From: Chlorokybus atmophyticus
Lineage: Eukaryota; Streptophyta; Chlorokybophyceae; Chlorokybales; Chlorokybaceae
DNA length: 64,000 nucleotides
Assembly: GCA_009103225.1 (NCBI GenBank)
Contig: RHPI01001292.1
Span: forward strand, 83,169 to 147,168
Direction: 5' to 3'
The translations under genes were made by a program, and so were the position numbers. The notes under the pieces were generated by a model. The model saw only the letters and a list, made by a program, of their open reading frames with translations, did no database searches and had not been told where the DNA came from. Below, one piece after another: positions 55,735-64,000 of the stretch (position 1 is its first letter; each line of letters begins with the position of its first letter).

Positions 55735-56951
55735 GCCGGTGAGGAGGACCGTTGGTGCGGCAATCGTCGCACCAGTACTCCTCCATGGGTATTGTGTCAA
55801 ATGGGGGCTCCAGAGTAGCAATGCAGGCCCTTGTTGCAGTTATCGCAGAGCATCGTGAGTGCGTCGTCGCCGGCGCTGCCGCAGCATTCACAACGTGTGC
55901 TGCGGCCGGGGCGAGGGTGCTGGATGCGCGCAAAGCCCGCTATGTAAGGAAGGTAACATGTCGCGCAGTTCACCATGTTGTCTTTCAACCTCTCCCCGTT
56001 TTGACCGAGGAGGTCCAGCACTCCTGTGGGCTACACCTTGAGTACCTTGTAGACGGTGCGGCCCACGGAAGTGTCAAGCGTGTCCTTGGTAGCTGCCATG
56101 CTGTAGGCGAAGTCCCCTGCTTGAAACCGATGTTGGCGCTCCTTGTAGAAGCCGCTTCGCACGCGCTCGTAGCACAGGGTGTCGTGGTGCTGTGCGATGC
56201 GCAGGTTGTTGAAGGCCATCGGGACGGTGTGCTCGAACAGCGTGGTGCGTGTGGTAATGTCGTGGTGCATCCAATCGGGATCGTCGAGGTTGTTCACCAC
56301 ACGGTCTACTTCCTGCTGTGCACGAACGGGAAGCAATGGCGGACGCCCGAACAGCAGGTAGTATGGGCTGTACTCGCGCAGAGCCGCCTGCTTTGACAAT
56401 CGGCATTCACTGAACTTGATAAAAGCCACCCACGGAAGGTGGTTGTCCCAGGTGTTCTTCTCATACTCCAGCACGTACTTGCGGAGTGCCTTCTTGACAG
56501 TCTGTACTGTCCGCTCGGCGAGACCGTCGGCTTGGGGGTGGTCACGCGAAGTGCGGCGATGATTGATGTAACGTCTGTTCAGCAGGGTGTCGAACTCCCC
56601 TCTGAACTCAGTGCCCTGGTCGATGATGACCTCAGCGCAGCTGCCGAACCGGCTGAGGACATGGGAGAGGAAGGCTTGAGACACCCCCCTGCTGCTCTTG
56701 TTGGGTGATGGCACCAGCTCCACCCATATGGAGAAGTGCTCAATCGTGATCAGGATGTAACGGTTGCCACGTTCGGAGGGTGCCAAGTCTCCCAAGATGT
56801 CGCGTCCCCAGCGATAGAAAAGACCGGAGATGGGGAGAGGGTGCAAGGTAGCGCTGCGTGTGTTGAGGCTGGCGCGTACCATGTCACATTGTTGGCAGCG
56901 ACTGACAAACCCCTGCACCTGGTTGGACAGCCCATACCACCAATATTGCAC
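55735..56951 (-). pseudogene. beta2 integrase and PHD finger
   Basis: A 306-codon frame (56951-56031) carries the integrase: HCQQCD-type zinc ligands (SRCQQCDMVRASLNTRSAT), core WGRDILGDLAPSERGNRY, CAEVIIDQGTEFRGEFDTLL and HPQADGLAERTVQTVKKALR, and a C-terminal part with VDRVVNNLDDPDWMHHDITT. After a frame change the PHD finger (about 55757-55905) reads CECCGSAGDDALTMLCDNC then NKGLHCY. A 2-bp deletion shifts the frame, and EYWCDDCRTNG is found in another frame. Confidence 0.85.
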
Positions 56952-57282
56952 CCTTACCAGGCTGATGGTATGCTTGACACCGAAGTGTCCAAGCTCAGTG
57001 TGGAGGGCAGCGATGATGCTCTTGTGGCTGGTGTTGGCATCTCTTTGTCCTCATCATGGACACGGCGATACACCTTGCCATCCGCCCACCAATAGTGGCG
57101 GGTGCGTTAACTGACACGATCATTCTCTCGTGCACTCATATTGGGGAAAAGCTGGCCACATTGAAGGAAGGAGAGTGATGGCTTGTCCAGCCATATGTCA
57201 TGCCTGGTGTCGGTGGGTGCCCGCTCGGTGTCGTCGACTTCATTGTCGACCGCGTGGACAATGACGTCCCTTAGAGGTGTGG

Positions 57283-58871
57283 TCACTGTGGGGCCGGTAG
57301 ACTCAAGGGCAGGAATCTTCTCTGCTCTTGAGGTGGCGGTGGTGTTGATCTGGCGCCTTGATCGTAGCGCGGCAACAGCAAACATGGCCGCCACGGTGTG
57401 AGCTGCTGCTGTAGGGCCGAGCTCTGCCGAGCTCCGGTTGCATCGTTGGTACTGCGGTGAGGGTTGCGACTGAGGCCATCAGCGTTCTGGTTGGTGAGGC
57501 CGGCGCGGTGGTCGATCTCGAAGTCATACTCCTGCAACAATAGAGCCTGGGGAGCAAGTTTCCCTGTGAGATGTTGGTTGGTCATCAGCCGCTCGAGTGG
57601 CTGATGATCGGTGATCAGCTAAAATATCCAACCAAAAAGGAAAGATCTGAAAAAAGAGATAGCCCACACTGCCGCGAGGCACTCCCCCTCGCAGCTGCTG
57701 TAGTTGGCCTTAGCGCTGTTGTTGCTTCGGTTGGCGTACGACACCACCCGCTCCTCCTTGTTCTCATCGTGCTGTGCCAGCACAGCCCCCACTTCAAGCT
57801 TGCTCCAGACGGTGTAGAGGATGAAGGGCTTGTTGTAGACAGGGCGTTGCAGGATGGGAGCGGTGGTGAGCCTGCCCTTTAGCTCCTCAAACGCCGACTG
57901 TTGTGGCTCCTTCCACGCAAACTCCACTTCCTTCTTTGGAAGCTCGTTGAGGGGTCGCGCGATCTTTGCAAAGTCCTTTACGAACCGGCGATAGTAGTTG
58001 GCAAGGCCCAGAAAGGCGCGTAGGCGCGTAAGGTCTGTTGGAGCAGGGATAGCCGCCAAGGCCTCCACCTTTGCCTGCTGTGCGTACACACCGTGGGGCA
58101 CAATCTTGTGCCCTAGGTAGGGTACTTTGCAAGTGAAGAAGGTGCACTTCGTCGGGGTGCACCGTCATCCCCACCCCCTTGAGTCTCTCCAGCACTTCCT
58201 CGATGTGCTGCACATCGAGGAAGTGCTGTAGGTGCTTTTCGTTGCTGCGGCTGAAGAAGAGATTGACGTCAATGTAGCATCGCGCGAAGTTCAGCCCCTT
58301 CAAGGCTTTGTCTATGACGCGCTGGAACTTGGCAGGAGCATTCTTCAGTCCGAAGGGCATAACCTCACTGGTACAGCTGCCGGTTGCCCCAGAAAGAGGT
58401 CTTGTGCTTATCCTCCTCCTTGATGGCGATCTGGTTGTACCCGTGTTGCATGTCCAGGATGCTGAAGACGGTACAGTCTCCTACATCATAAAAGATACCC
58501 TCTGCAGAAGGCATTGGATACCTGTCTTGTTTGGTTTTGTTGTTGAGGGGGCGATAGTCGCCGCACATACGCCGGTCTGTCCAGTTGCCTGCTGAATCCT
58601 TCCTCAGGGGCATGACGGTCGCGGCTGCCAAATCCATCGTGGACTCCTCAATAAGGCATGCATTTAGCCGAGCCTTGCACCTCTGCTCCACCAAGTCTTC
58701 TTCCAACTTGGAGAGTCGATACACCGGTTCGGTGTCCACTAGCTCGATGTCCATCTGGTAAACTAAGCAAACGCCCGGTTTCTTCACGCTGAAGCTGAAC
58801 TGACTTCTCCACTTGTTAAGAAGAGCCTCAAGTTGTTCTCGCGTCTGGCCTGTAGCCAGTGGAAATGGCAT
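57283..58871 (-). pseudogene. beta2 reverse transcriptase and RNase H
   Basis: RT begins MPFPLATGQTREQLEALLNK (58871) and includes RRMCGDYRPLNNKTKQDRYP and TVFSILDMQHGYNQIAIKEE, then after a frame change MPFGLKNAPAKFQRVIDKAL (58360). The catalytic site reads RCYIDVNLFFS (58258-58280), with Asp replaced by Val in YIDD. It continues with LRAFLGLANYYRRFVKDFAK, RNase H (EKRVVSYANRSN-like; CEGECLAAVWAISFF) and the RNase H tail EYDFEIDHRAGLTNQNADGL near 57500. A short inverted duplication near 58200-58230 repeats a CATCGAGGAAGTGCTG unit and inserts FLDVQHIEE. Confidence 0.88.
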
Positions 58872-59096
58872 GGGACCAAGAGGTAGCGTTGGCGACTACT
58901 GGGATGTCCTCCACAGTGACTGCTGCCCACTCCTCCATATAGGCGATTTCCAGCGCGGTGTGTGCCGCTTTGATCTTTTGCCCTCGATCGGCCCACCCCC
59001 CCGCCAGGTGTTCGAGCTCCTGGAAGGACACATGGCGGTCCTGGAGAGCAAAGCATATTTCTAATAACCATACCATGCTGTTCTGGTCCATGGCGC

Positions 59097-60892
59097 CATC
59101 ACCAATTTGAGCATGCGTTGATTCAATACAAAATTGGTGTCAATCATTGCGGTATTTATATGAAATCCACTGTGATTATCAACTTCATATCAATTTCATG
59201 CGAAGAAGAAGACCATATTGACAGCATCACACAATATTGTTCACTATCCATTTGATGCAGAATACATACGGGATCGATGCACCATTGCTTGACAACATTC
59301 CATGCAAAATCCATATTAATGTGTGGTAAAGACCATTATTTCCATACCAGTTGTATGATACCATATGCTGCATTGAATTCATACAACTTCGCACATAGCA
59401 TATAGTGATTTGCCCTAACAAGCAGCACTTGTAGCAATGCAGTAAAGATAAACAGAATAATGTTGTTACTAAAACATACAACTTGCTGATATAACACACA
59501 ACCTATCTACTTGCTACTCTACCAACATTGTACAAGCTCTACATAAATAACCAATTAAGCAACACCCTACAACCACTAGCAACCACACTACCAGCCATAC
59601 CAGCACACACACACACACACACACACACGCGCGCGCGCCGCCAGTCGGCGCCTCGTGCTGCCGCCGTCGCCATCGCCGTCACCCGCCANNNNNNNNNNNN
59701 NNNNNNNNNNNNNNNNNNNNNNNNNNNNNNNNNNNNNNNNNNNNNNNNNNNNNNNNNNNNNNNNNNNNNNNNNNNNNNNNNNNNNNNNNNNNNNNNNNNN
59801 NNNNNNNNNNNNNNNNNNNNNNNNNNNNNNNNNNNNNNNNNNNNNNNNNNNNNNNNNNNNNNNNNNNNNNNNNNNNNNNNNNNNNNNNNNNNNNNNNNNN
59901 NNNNNNNNNNNNNNNNNNNNNNNNNNNNNNNNNNNNNNNNNNNNNNNNNNNNNNNNNNNNNNNNNNNNNNNNNNNNNNNNNNNNNNNNNNNCCGCCCCCA
60001 CCGCCACCGCCTGCATCACCGCTGCACAACTCACAATGCAAAGTCATTCTGAAAAACCTTACTGCAAGCTGTTGACTAATTGCATCCAACGGTCACGCAC
60101 ACAAGTAACGGACCTTCCAACGATCGAATCGAGTTCAAGCCATCAGTACAACATTTACCGGGTAGTCCTTTCATCATGCTATACCTGCTCAAGTTTGTAC
60201 TCAACATTATTGACCAATAATATATAAATATATACATACGTATGATAAGGTCACCAGTCAGTGCAAGAACAAGAACATTACATTCTTACTTGTGATACAG
60301 ATATCATAATGCAATAATCATATTACATGTGCATAGGTATACACATCAACTTACACGCACACATTATGTACACACACACATGCAGGCAGGCGCGCACGCG
60401 CACACACACACGCACACGCACACGCGCACGTACACGTACAATTGCAATCAATACTATTCTGCATACACACATGACACAATATCGATATGTAAGTCAATAT
60501 TGACTTGCATGTGGACAATGTTGTCAAATTACATGTTGTTGATCAATGGCCCTTTTACTGAATCCACGCCACATCGAGGTAAGTTGAGTACGTATTGAAA
60601 CAATACAAGATTGTCAATGAATTGATACAAATTACACACAGCATATATCATTGACTGTTGTTGTTTAACATTAATATGCAATGCATCCGCACAAACTCAA
60701 TACTTATGAATGTGATACTATTTTAATGTTAAGTCACTCAATCAATACGATACCCAATGCGTGCAATCAACATCAATATCATTACAATGTAAATTTTGTA
60801 TGTATTGCATATTGAATGCTATCAATTCAACCACATGTATGCATGCAATGCTAATATCCGTGTGAATTCAATGTACCCTCAGATTGGTGACG
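59097..60892. mobile_element. terminal-inverted-repeat DNA element inserted in beta2 methyltransferase
   Basis: The ends CATCACCAATTTGAG (left) and CTCAGATTGGTGACG (right) are inverted repeats matching at 13 of 15 positions. A CGC triplet flanks both sides (59094-59096, 60893-60895). Removing the insert with one CGC restores a sequence collinear with beta1 15585 (CATGGCGC followed by the LLGRA codons). It is about 1.8 kb including 303 N, AT-rich, with CA/CG microsatellites near 59600-59640 and 60360-60430 and no transposase-like frame, so it is non-autonomous. The superfamily is unassigned; 3-bp duplications occur in PIF/Harbinger and CACTA groups. Confidence 0.8.
59689..59991. other. assembly gap (303 N) inside the DNA element
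   Basis: Bordered by GCC-rich sequence on both sides (GTCACCCGCCA, then CCGCCCCCACCGCCACC), so a GC-rich tandem repeat probably defeated assembly. Long open frames spanning it are artefacts of the N run. Confidence 0.97.
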
Positions 60893-61898
60893 CGCGTCCC
60901 AACAGCTGACATTGCTGACTGTCGGTCAGCATGGAACCCGTGATACTGCATAGAGAGAAGCCCATGGCGCGTTTGCGCTCACATGCATTGGGTTCCTCTA
61001 GTTGGCCTGTGTTAAAATCTAACACCATGCCTTCGCCGTGGTTGCAAAAGGCGTATGATCCTGGGTAAGACGACAGAGTGGGGAGCGCACGACGTGGTTG
61101 ACCAGGCTGGTTGCACTAGTAGAAGTGCTGGTGATCGTGTCGGGTGACTAGTTGTGCTGTGCGCCCAGGGTCTAAGATAGTGTCGACGGTGAGATTACGT
61201 GAACGACTGCTGTGCAGATATTCAGCAGCAAAAAGATCCTCGACTGTAGTTAGGTTGGTCCACTTGACGCGATGAGCACAGGAGCCATGACGCGCTGCGT
61301 TGATTCTGAGAGGGTGTCCCAGTAAAGAACACACCTGTCGAAAGCTGTTGGCCACGTGATGGCGGTTATTGTCCTCGGAGTGCACATTCTCGCCTATGTA
61401 TCTTGGAGGCCTTGACAGCTGGTTGTTCTGCAGAATTTTGAGAATACGCATCAGTTCCAAGAACAGTTGCGAGCGAGAATCAGCGGGTCCTTGGCCTCTG
61501 CCTGCTCTGGAGTGTCCTTGACACTCCCATCCTGCTATTAGCAGGTCGATGTTGCCCACTGCCAGGAGGTGATCCGCAGTGATTGAATGGATGTCCTATG
61601 GTGCCTTCAGACTGCCTTGCAGTGCCGATAGCGGCAGTCGCTGCGGGTAGCATTTGTGTAGGTGGCGCAGGTGGTGGCTCAGGGCAAGCTGTGCGTGTGG
61701 ATCAAGGTCACAGTAGAAGTACTTGGTGACCGTCGCGCCGATGTTGAGGACCGCGAGGAGGCCACTACATATACCTCCAAACAATTTCAACACGGTGATG
61801 CCTTGTTGTCGACGGAATACGTGAATTCCTACTACTCTAGTAGCCACCTGGTGTTGCTCCTGGACCGCAGCTTGGTCCTTGTAGAGAGGGAACCGTGA
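60893..61898 (-). pseudogene. beta2 cytosine-5 DNA methyltransferase domain
   Basis: Ordered motifs on the minus strand, right to left. Motif I: LKLFGGICSGLLAVLNIGA then VTKYFYCDLDPHAQ (about 61800-61690). QRLPLSALQGSLKAP comes next, then a TAG at 61596 (beta1 has CAA), then DIHSITADHLL. Motif IV: IDLLIAGWECQGHSRAGRG (Cys at 61521-61523) then QGPADSRSQLFLELMRIL, the extended GxxDxRSxLFxExxRI signature. Motif VI: ENV at 61383-61391. Motif VIII: NAARHGSCAHRVKWTN (about 61300). LTVDTILDPG follows. Motif X: ACERKRAMGFSLCSITGS and LTDSQQCQLLGRA (60990-60893), cut by the DNA element and resuming AMDQNSMVWLLE at 59096. It is fused downstream of the protease in one 481-codon frame. Motif I and the LLGR..D end look DNMT3-like; the Pro before the catalytic Cys is Glu in both copies. 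Confidence 0.85.
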
Positions 61899-63041
61899 AG
61901 TGAGCCGTGGTCTGGTCAATAGTAGATGTGCGACCACTTGTGCGCGCCAGTGGCGTTCCGCTGGATTCTGGTGGGCCACTTCTTCAGTGGCATCTTCCTG
62001 AGACTCGTCGTATGGAATAGGAGAGTCTTGGTCAGAGTTGTGGGTGATCACCGCAGATGATCTGTCAATGGTTGTGAAACCCGATATGTGGGTGGCTGTC
62101 GCAGCTGACCTGTTAGTGGTTGTCGACAACAACCTGTAGGTGGCTGTTGCAGCTGACCTTCGGTGCGAGCGAGTGCAAGCCACCAGCTCGAGAGGCAGAT
62201 ATCCTTGAACCTCTCCATCCTCCTCATCCCAATGAGGACGAAACCATGCCTTCCCTGTCCAGCAGTTCAGCCCCAAGCCAACAAGAAAGTTGAAGTTATG
62301 TCTCAGCAATAGGTCGAAGGATCCTGCATCGCTGACCACACACTTCTGTATGACCTCGGTGCTGTGAGACCGGTCCACTCCCGTCAAGCGAATGCAGAGG
62401 GCTTGCTTGGTGCTGCCAATCACCTTGTCACGGCTGCCGTTTGCTGTGCCGAGCATGTATGGGCATGGCATCAGCTCAGCGCTGGTGATGCCAAGGTCGC
62501 GTGCGAGGTAACATCCGATGATGACAGGCTGGACTTCAGAGTTCAGCATCACACGCTTGGATGCTCGTTTAATGATAGTGACATGCTTGCCTTGGTTGGC
62601 AATCATGGCTGCGTTTGCGTGGATGCGCAGCCGCTTGAATCGTCGGTAGCGTGTGCGTGGGGTGCCTGCTGCTTTAGTCTCCTCCAATGGTGTCGAGCGC
62701 AGTGCGGCAAGCGCCCCTCGACCAGCTGGGTCTTGAGAACCTCCTTGACTGCGGCCTGGCCCGAACCGTTCTTGTCCTGGCTGTTGGTATACGCGCTGCG
62801 GCCTAAGTGCTGACGGTGCTGCCTGTGGTTGCCCTGTTTGTGGTGCAGGGGGATTGCGCCTCTGTGTGGCCGGGGTCATTCTTGGCGGCTTAGCCAGTGG
62901 CTGTTGAGGAAACCCTAAAGGACCGAGTGTTTGTGGGCCCATCTCCCGTGCAGCCTGTTCTTTCACATAACTCCAGCGTACTGCATAAGCTGCCTCCCTC
63001 ACCAGTGTACCTTCCCATGTGGCTGTTGGATTGTTGACCAC
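61596..63041 (-). CDS. beta2 polyprotein segment: gag C-terminus, protease-like core, start of methyltransferase
   Basis: An intact 481-codon frame. Residues 1-130 are Pro/Gln/Gly-rich (PPRMTPATQRRNPPAPQTGQ). About 130-300 is a retropepsin-like part: MLNSEVQPVIIGCYLARDLG (catalytic position N-S-E at 62535-62543), ELMPCPYMLGTANGSRD and LLLRHNFNFLVGLGLNCWTG. A spacer follows with three imperfect Ala/Thr repeats (RSAATATYRL-like, about 62040-62160), then from about 390 the methyltransferase motif I. The protease Asp is lost here. The first codon used is a non-ATG-type or internal position; upstream homology continues past a TAG into 63048-63901, so this is an internal piece of a longer polyprotein. 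Confidence 0.75.
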   Translation of the reverse strand: MVNNPTATWEGTLVREAAYAVRWSYVKEQAAREMGPQTLGPLGFPQQPLAKPPRMTPATQRRNPPAPQTGQPQAAPSALRPQRVYQQPGQERFGPGRSQGGSQDPAGRGALAALRSTPLEETKAAGTPRTRYRRFKRLRIHANAAMIANQGKHVTIIKRASKRVMLNSEVQPVIIGCYLARDLGITSAELMPCPYMLGTANGSRDKVIGSTKQALCIRLTGVDRSHSTEVIQKCVVSDAGSFDLLLRHNFNFLVGLGLNCWTGKAWFRPHWDEEDGEVQGYLPLELVACTRSHRRSAATATYRLLSTTTNRSAATATHISGFTTIDRSSAVITHNSDQDSPIPYDESQEDATEEVAHQNPAERHWRAQVVAHLLLTRPRLTSRFPLYKDQAAVQEQHQVATRVVGIHVFRRQQGITVLKLFGGICSGLLAVLNIGATVTKYFYCDLDPHAQLALSHHLRHLHKCYPQRLPLSALQGSLKAP

Positions 63042-63047
63042 GTCACT

Positions 63048-63901
63048 CTAGCGGTGATTCTGAGGCATGGGCAGAAGATACACTGCGCGCAGGAGCCGCG
63101 CTCTTATGTCGTGGGTAATGGCGGGAACCCTTGGGATCTCTGCCATGTAGGCATCCCATCTGCCATTGACCACCCCCACTTCCAGCACCATTGTTGCTCG
63201 TGCCCGCACAGTGAGGTAAATCTCTTGCTGTCGGACATGCTGCTTATAAGCAGCTGCGATGCGTCTGCGTTGCCGCACTGCTTCCACCACTGGCAACCTT
63301 AGCATGGCCTTTTTAGCTCCGTTTAAGGTGTCAGTGGCTGCCGAGGCAACCTCGTCATAGGCTTGCCATAGTGAGCGCAGGCAAGCGTCCAATTAGAACA
63401 ATCCGGTGCCGAATGCGAACAGGGGGATTGCGAGGTGATTGGTGACTAGCCAAGTCACCAGTCTTGCTCGAGCTGCACTACCACCTTCTTGCATCCCCAA
63501 CATCCATCTCAAGCCAATGCCTTCTTGTCGATGTAGCATGGTTGCTTGTCGCAACAGGGCGGTGCGAAGTTGCTGTTCTCCGATCAAGCCTGCTCCATCC
63601 CGTTGTATACACTCTTGTGGTGTGAGGTAGCCTCTCCCTAGATATCGTTGATCTTTAGGCAAGTCTTCCAACAAGGCGGGTAGCAGCGGAGCGATCACCC
63701 CCCTGGTTTGTTAGGCCGGCGCCCTCGCCTGATCAATGTCGGGCTCACCGACGAGGGGTGTTGTGCTGAATGATGGGCTAGCGACTGTTGGTTGAAGAAT
63801 GGAAGCGCGAGCAGCGGTAAGGGCTTGCGCTCTTGCATTGATCGTTGCCGTTTGATCCTGCCGCTAGGTGAACGTCTGTTCGAAAGCGATGTAGCGCTCA
63901 T
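63048..63901 (-). pseudogene. beta2 gag-region segments
   Basis: Three adjacent minus frames (63901-63695, 63698-63393, 63392-63048) separated by a frame change, a TAA and a TAG form one ancestral frame. The middle one carries GRGYLTPQECIQRDGAGLIG and GEQQLRTALLRQATMLHR, matching beta1 18791-18534. The third (DACLRSLWQAYDEVASAATD; VRQRRRIAAAYKQHVRQQ) matches beta1 18506-18120. The function of this gag-side domain is unknown to me. Confidence 0.65.
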
Positions 63902-64000
63902 AAAGCCAAACGGTATTTAGGGGTCTCAGTGCTTCGTTGTCACCCAAAGGCATATCGGCTGTATCAGCGATGTGCTGCTATACGTTGGGTTGCCGGTCTT

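Larger units (their letters stand above)
54614..64000 (-). mobile_element. beta2: second Ty3/gypsy element with methyltransferase and PHD finger (right-truncated by window end)
   Basis: The left end, TGTCGGATCGAGG at 54614, matches the beta1 left end, and the same A-B-A' block (54614-55684) is followed leftward-coding by PHD finger, integrase, RNase H, RT, methyltransferase, protease and gag parts that are all homologous to beta1. It is interrupted by the DNA element 59097-60892. The capsid end and 5' LTR would lie beyond 64000. The long 481-codon gag-protease-methyltransferase frame makes this the better preserved copy, but stops, frameshifts and an altered RT active site make it non-functional. 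Confidence 0.92.

Noticed and set aside
5000-60000. CRISPR arrays, bacterial operons, Shine-Dalgarno sites, rRNA and tRNA genes
   Set aside because: None was found by eye; the spliced genes and retrotransposons show this is a eukaryotic nuclear locus.

Overview
The window is nuclear DNA of a eukaryote, most likely a green alga (Chlorophyta, probably Chlorophyceae). The evidence is a plant-type TROL gene with its C-terminal FNR-docking motif, intron-dense genes with GT-AG junctions, TGTAA motifs downstream of stop codons, long CT and CA microsatellites, and LTR retrotransposons. Gene models were built by hand from splice motifs, reading phase and recalled homologues. No search was run. The species is not identified.

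Host genes. (1) 293-1428 (+): last two exons of a WD40-repeat protein. (2) 2027-4832 (-): complete six-exon TROL, the thylakoid rhodanese-like protein that recruits ferredoxin-NADP reductase; one of its introns holds two exon-like pieces of a CHCHD2/10-type CX9C protein. (3) 33029-38459 (-): about 18-exon homologue of plant CPL1/CPL2, with an FCP1-type phosphatase domain and two dsRNA-binding domains. (4) 40326-48268 (-): complete 24-exon SCC2/NIPBL cohesin loader (about 1728 aa). (5) 49040-53252 (+): ten-exon organellar-type translation factor IF-2 (about 899 aa), divergent from SCC2 across a short shared intergenic region.

Mobile DNA. 6719-30773 is a three-level nest. A plus-strand Ty3/gypsy chromovirus ('alpha', 1.07 and 1.05 kb LTRs, TSD GGGGA) is interrupted between RT and RNase H by a minus-strand Ty3/gypsy element ('beta1', 10973-27606, TSD AAGG). 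Beta1 is interrupted by a plus-strand Ty1/copia element ('gamma', 18802-23844, 507-bp LTRs, TSD GTTCC). A second member of the beta family ('beta2') runs from 54614 past the window end and is itself interrupted by a 1.8-kb terminal-inverted-repeat DNA element (59097-60892, TSD CGC).

Most interesting content. The beta family encodes, between protease and reverse transcriptase, a complete cytosine-5 DNA methyltransferase domain (motifs I, IV, VI, VIII and X recognisable, about 300 aa). It also encodes a PHD finger at the C-terminus, after integrase. Two diverged copies share this layout, so it is a property of the family: a retrotransposon carrying a putative DNA-methylation writer and a chromatin reader. 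Both copies are now broken by stops, frameshifts or insertions.

The remaining intergenic stretches (4833-6718, 30774-33028, 38460-40325, 53253-54613) show no supportable gene. They hold microsatellites and one possible RT relic. Two N gaps (44898-45223, 59689-59991) and one single N (3168) are present.
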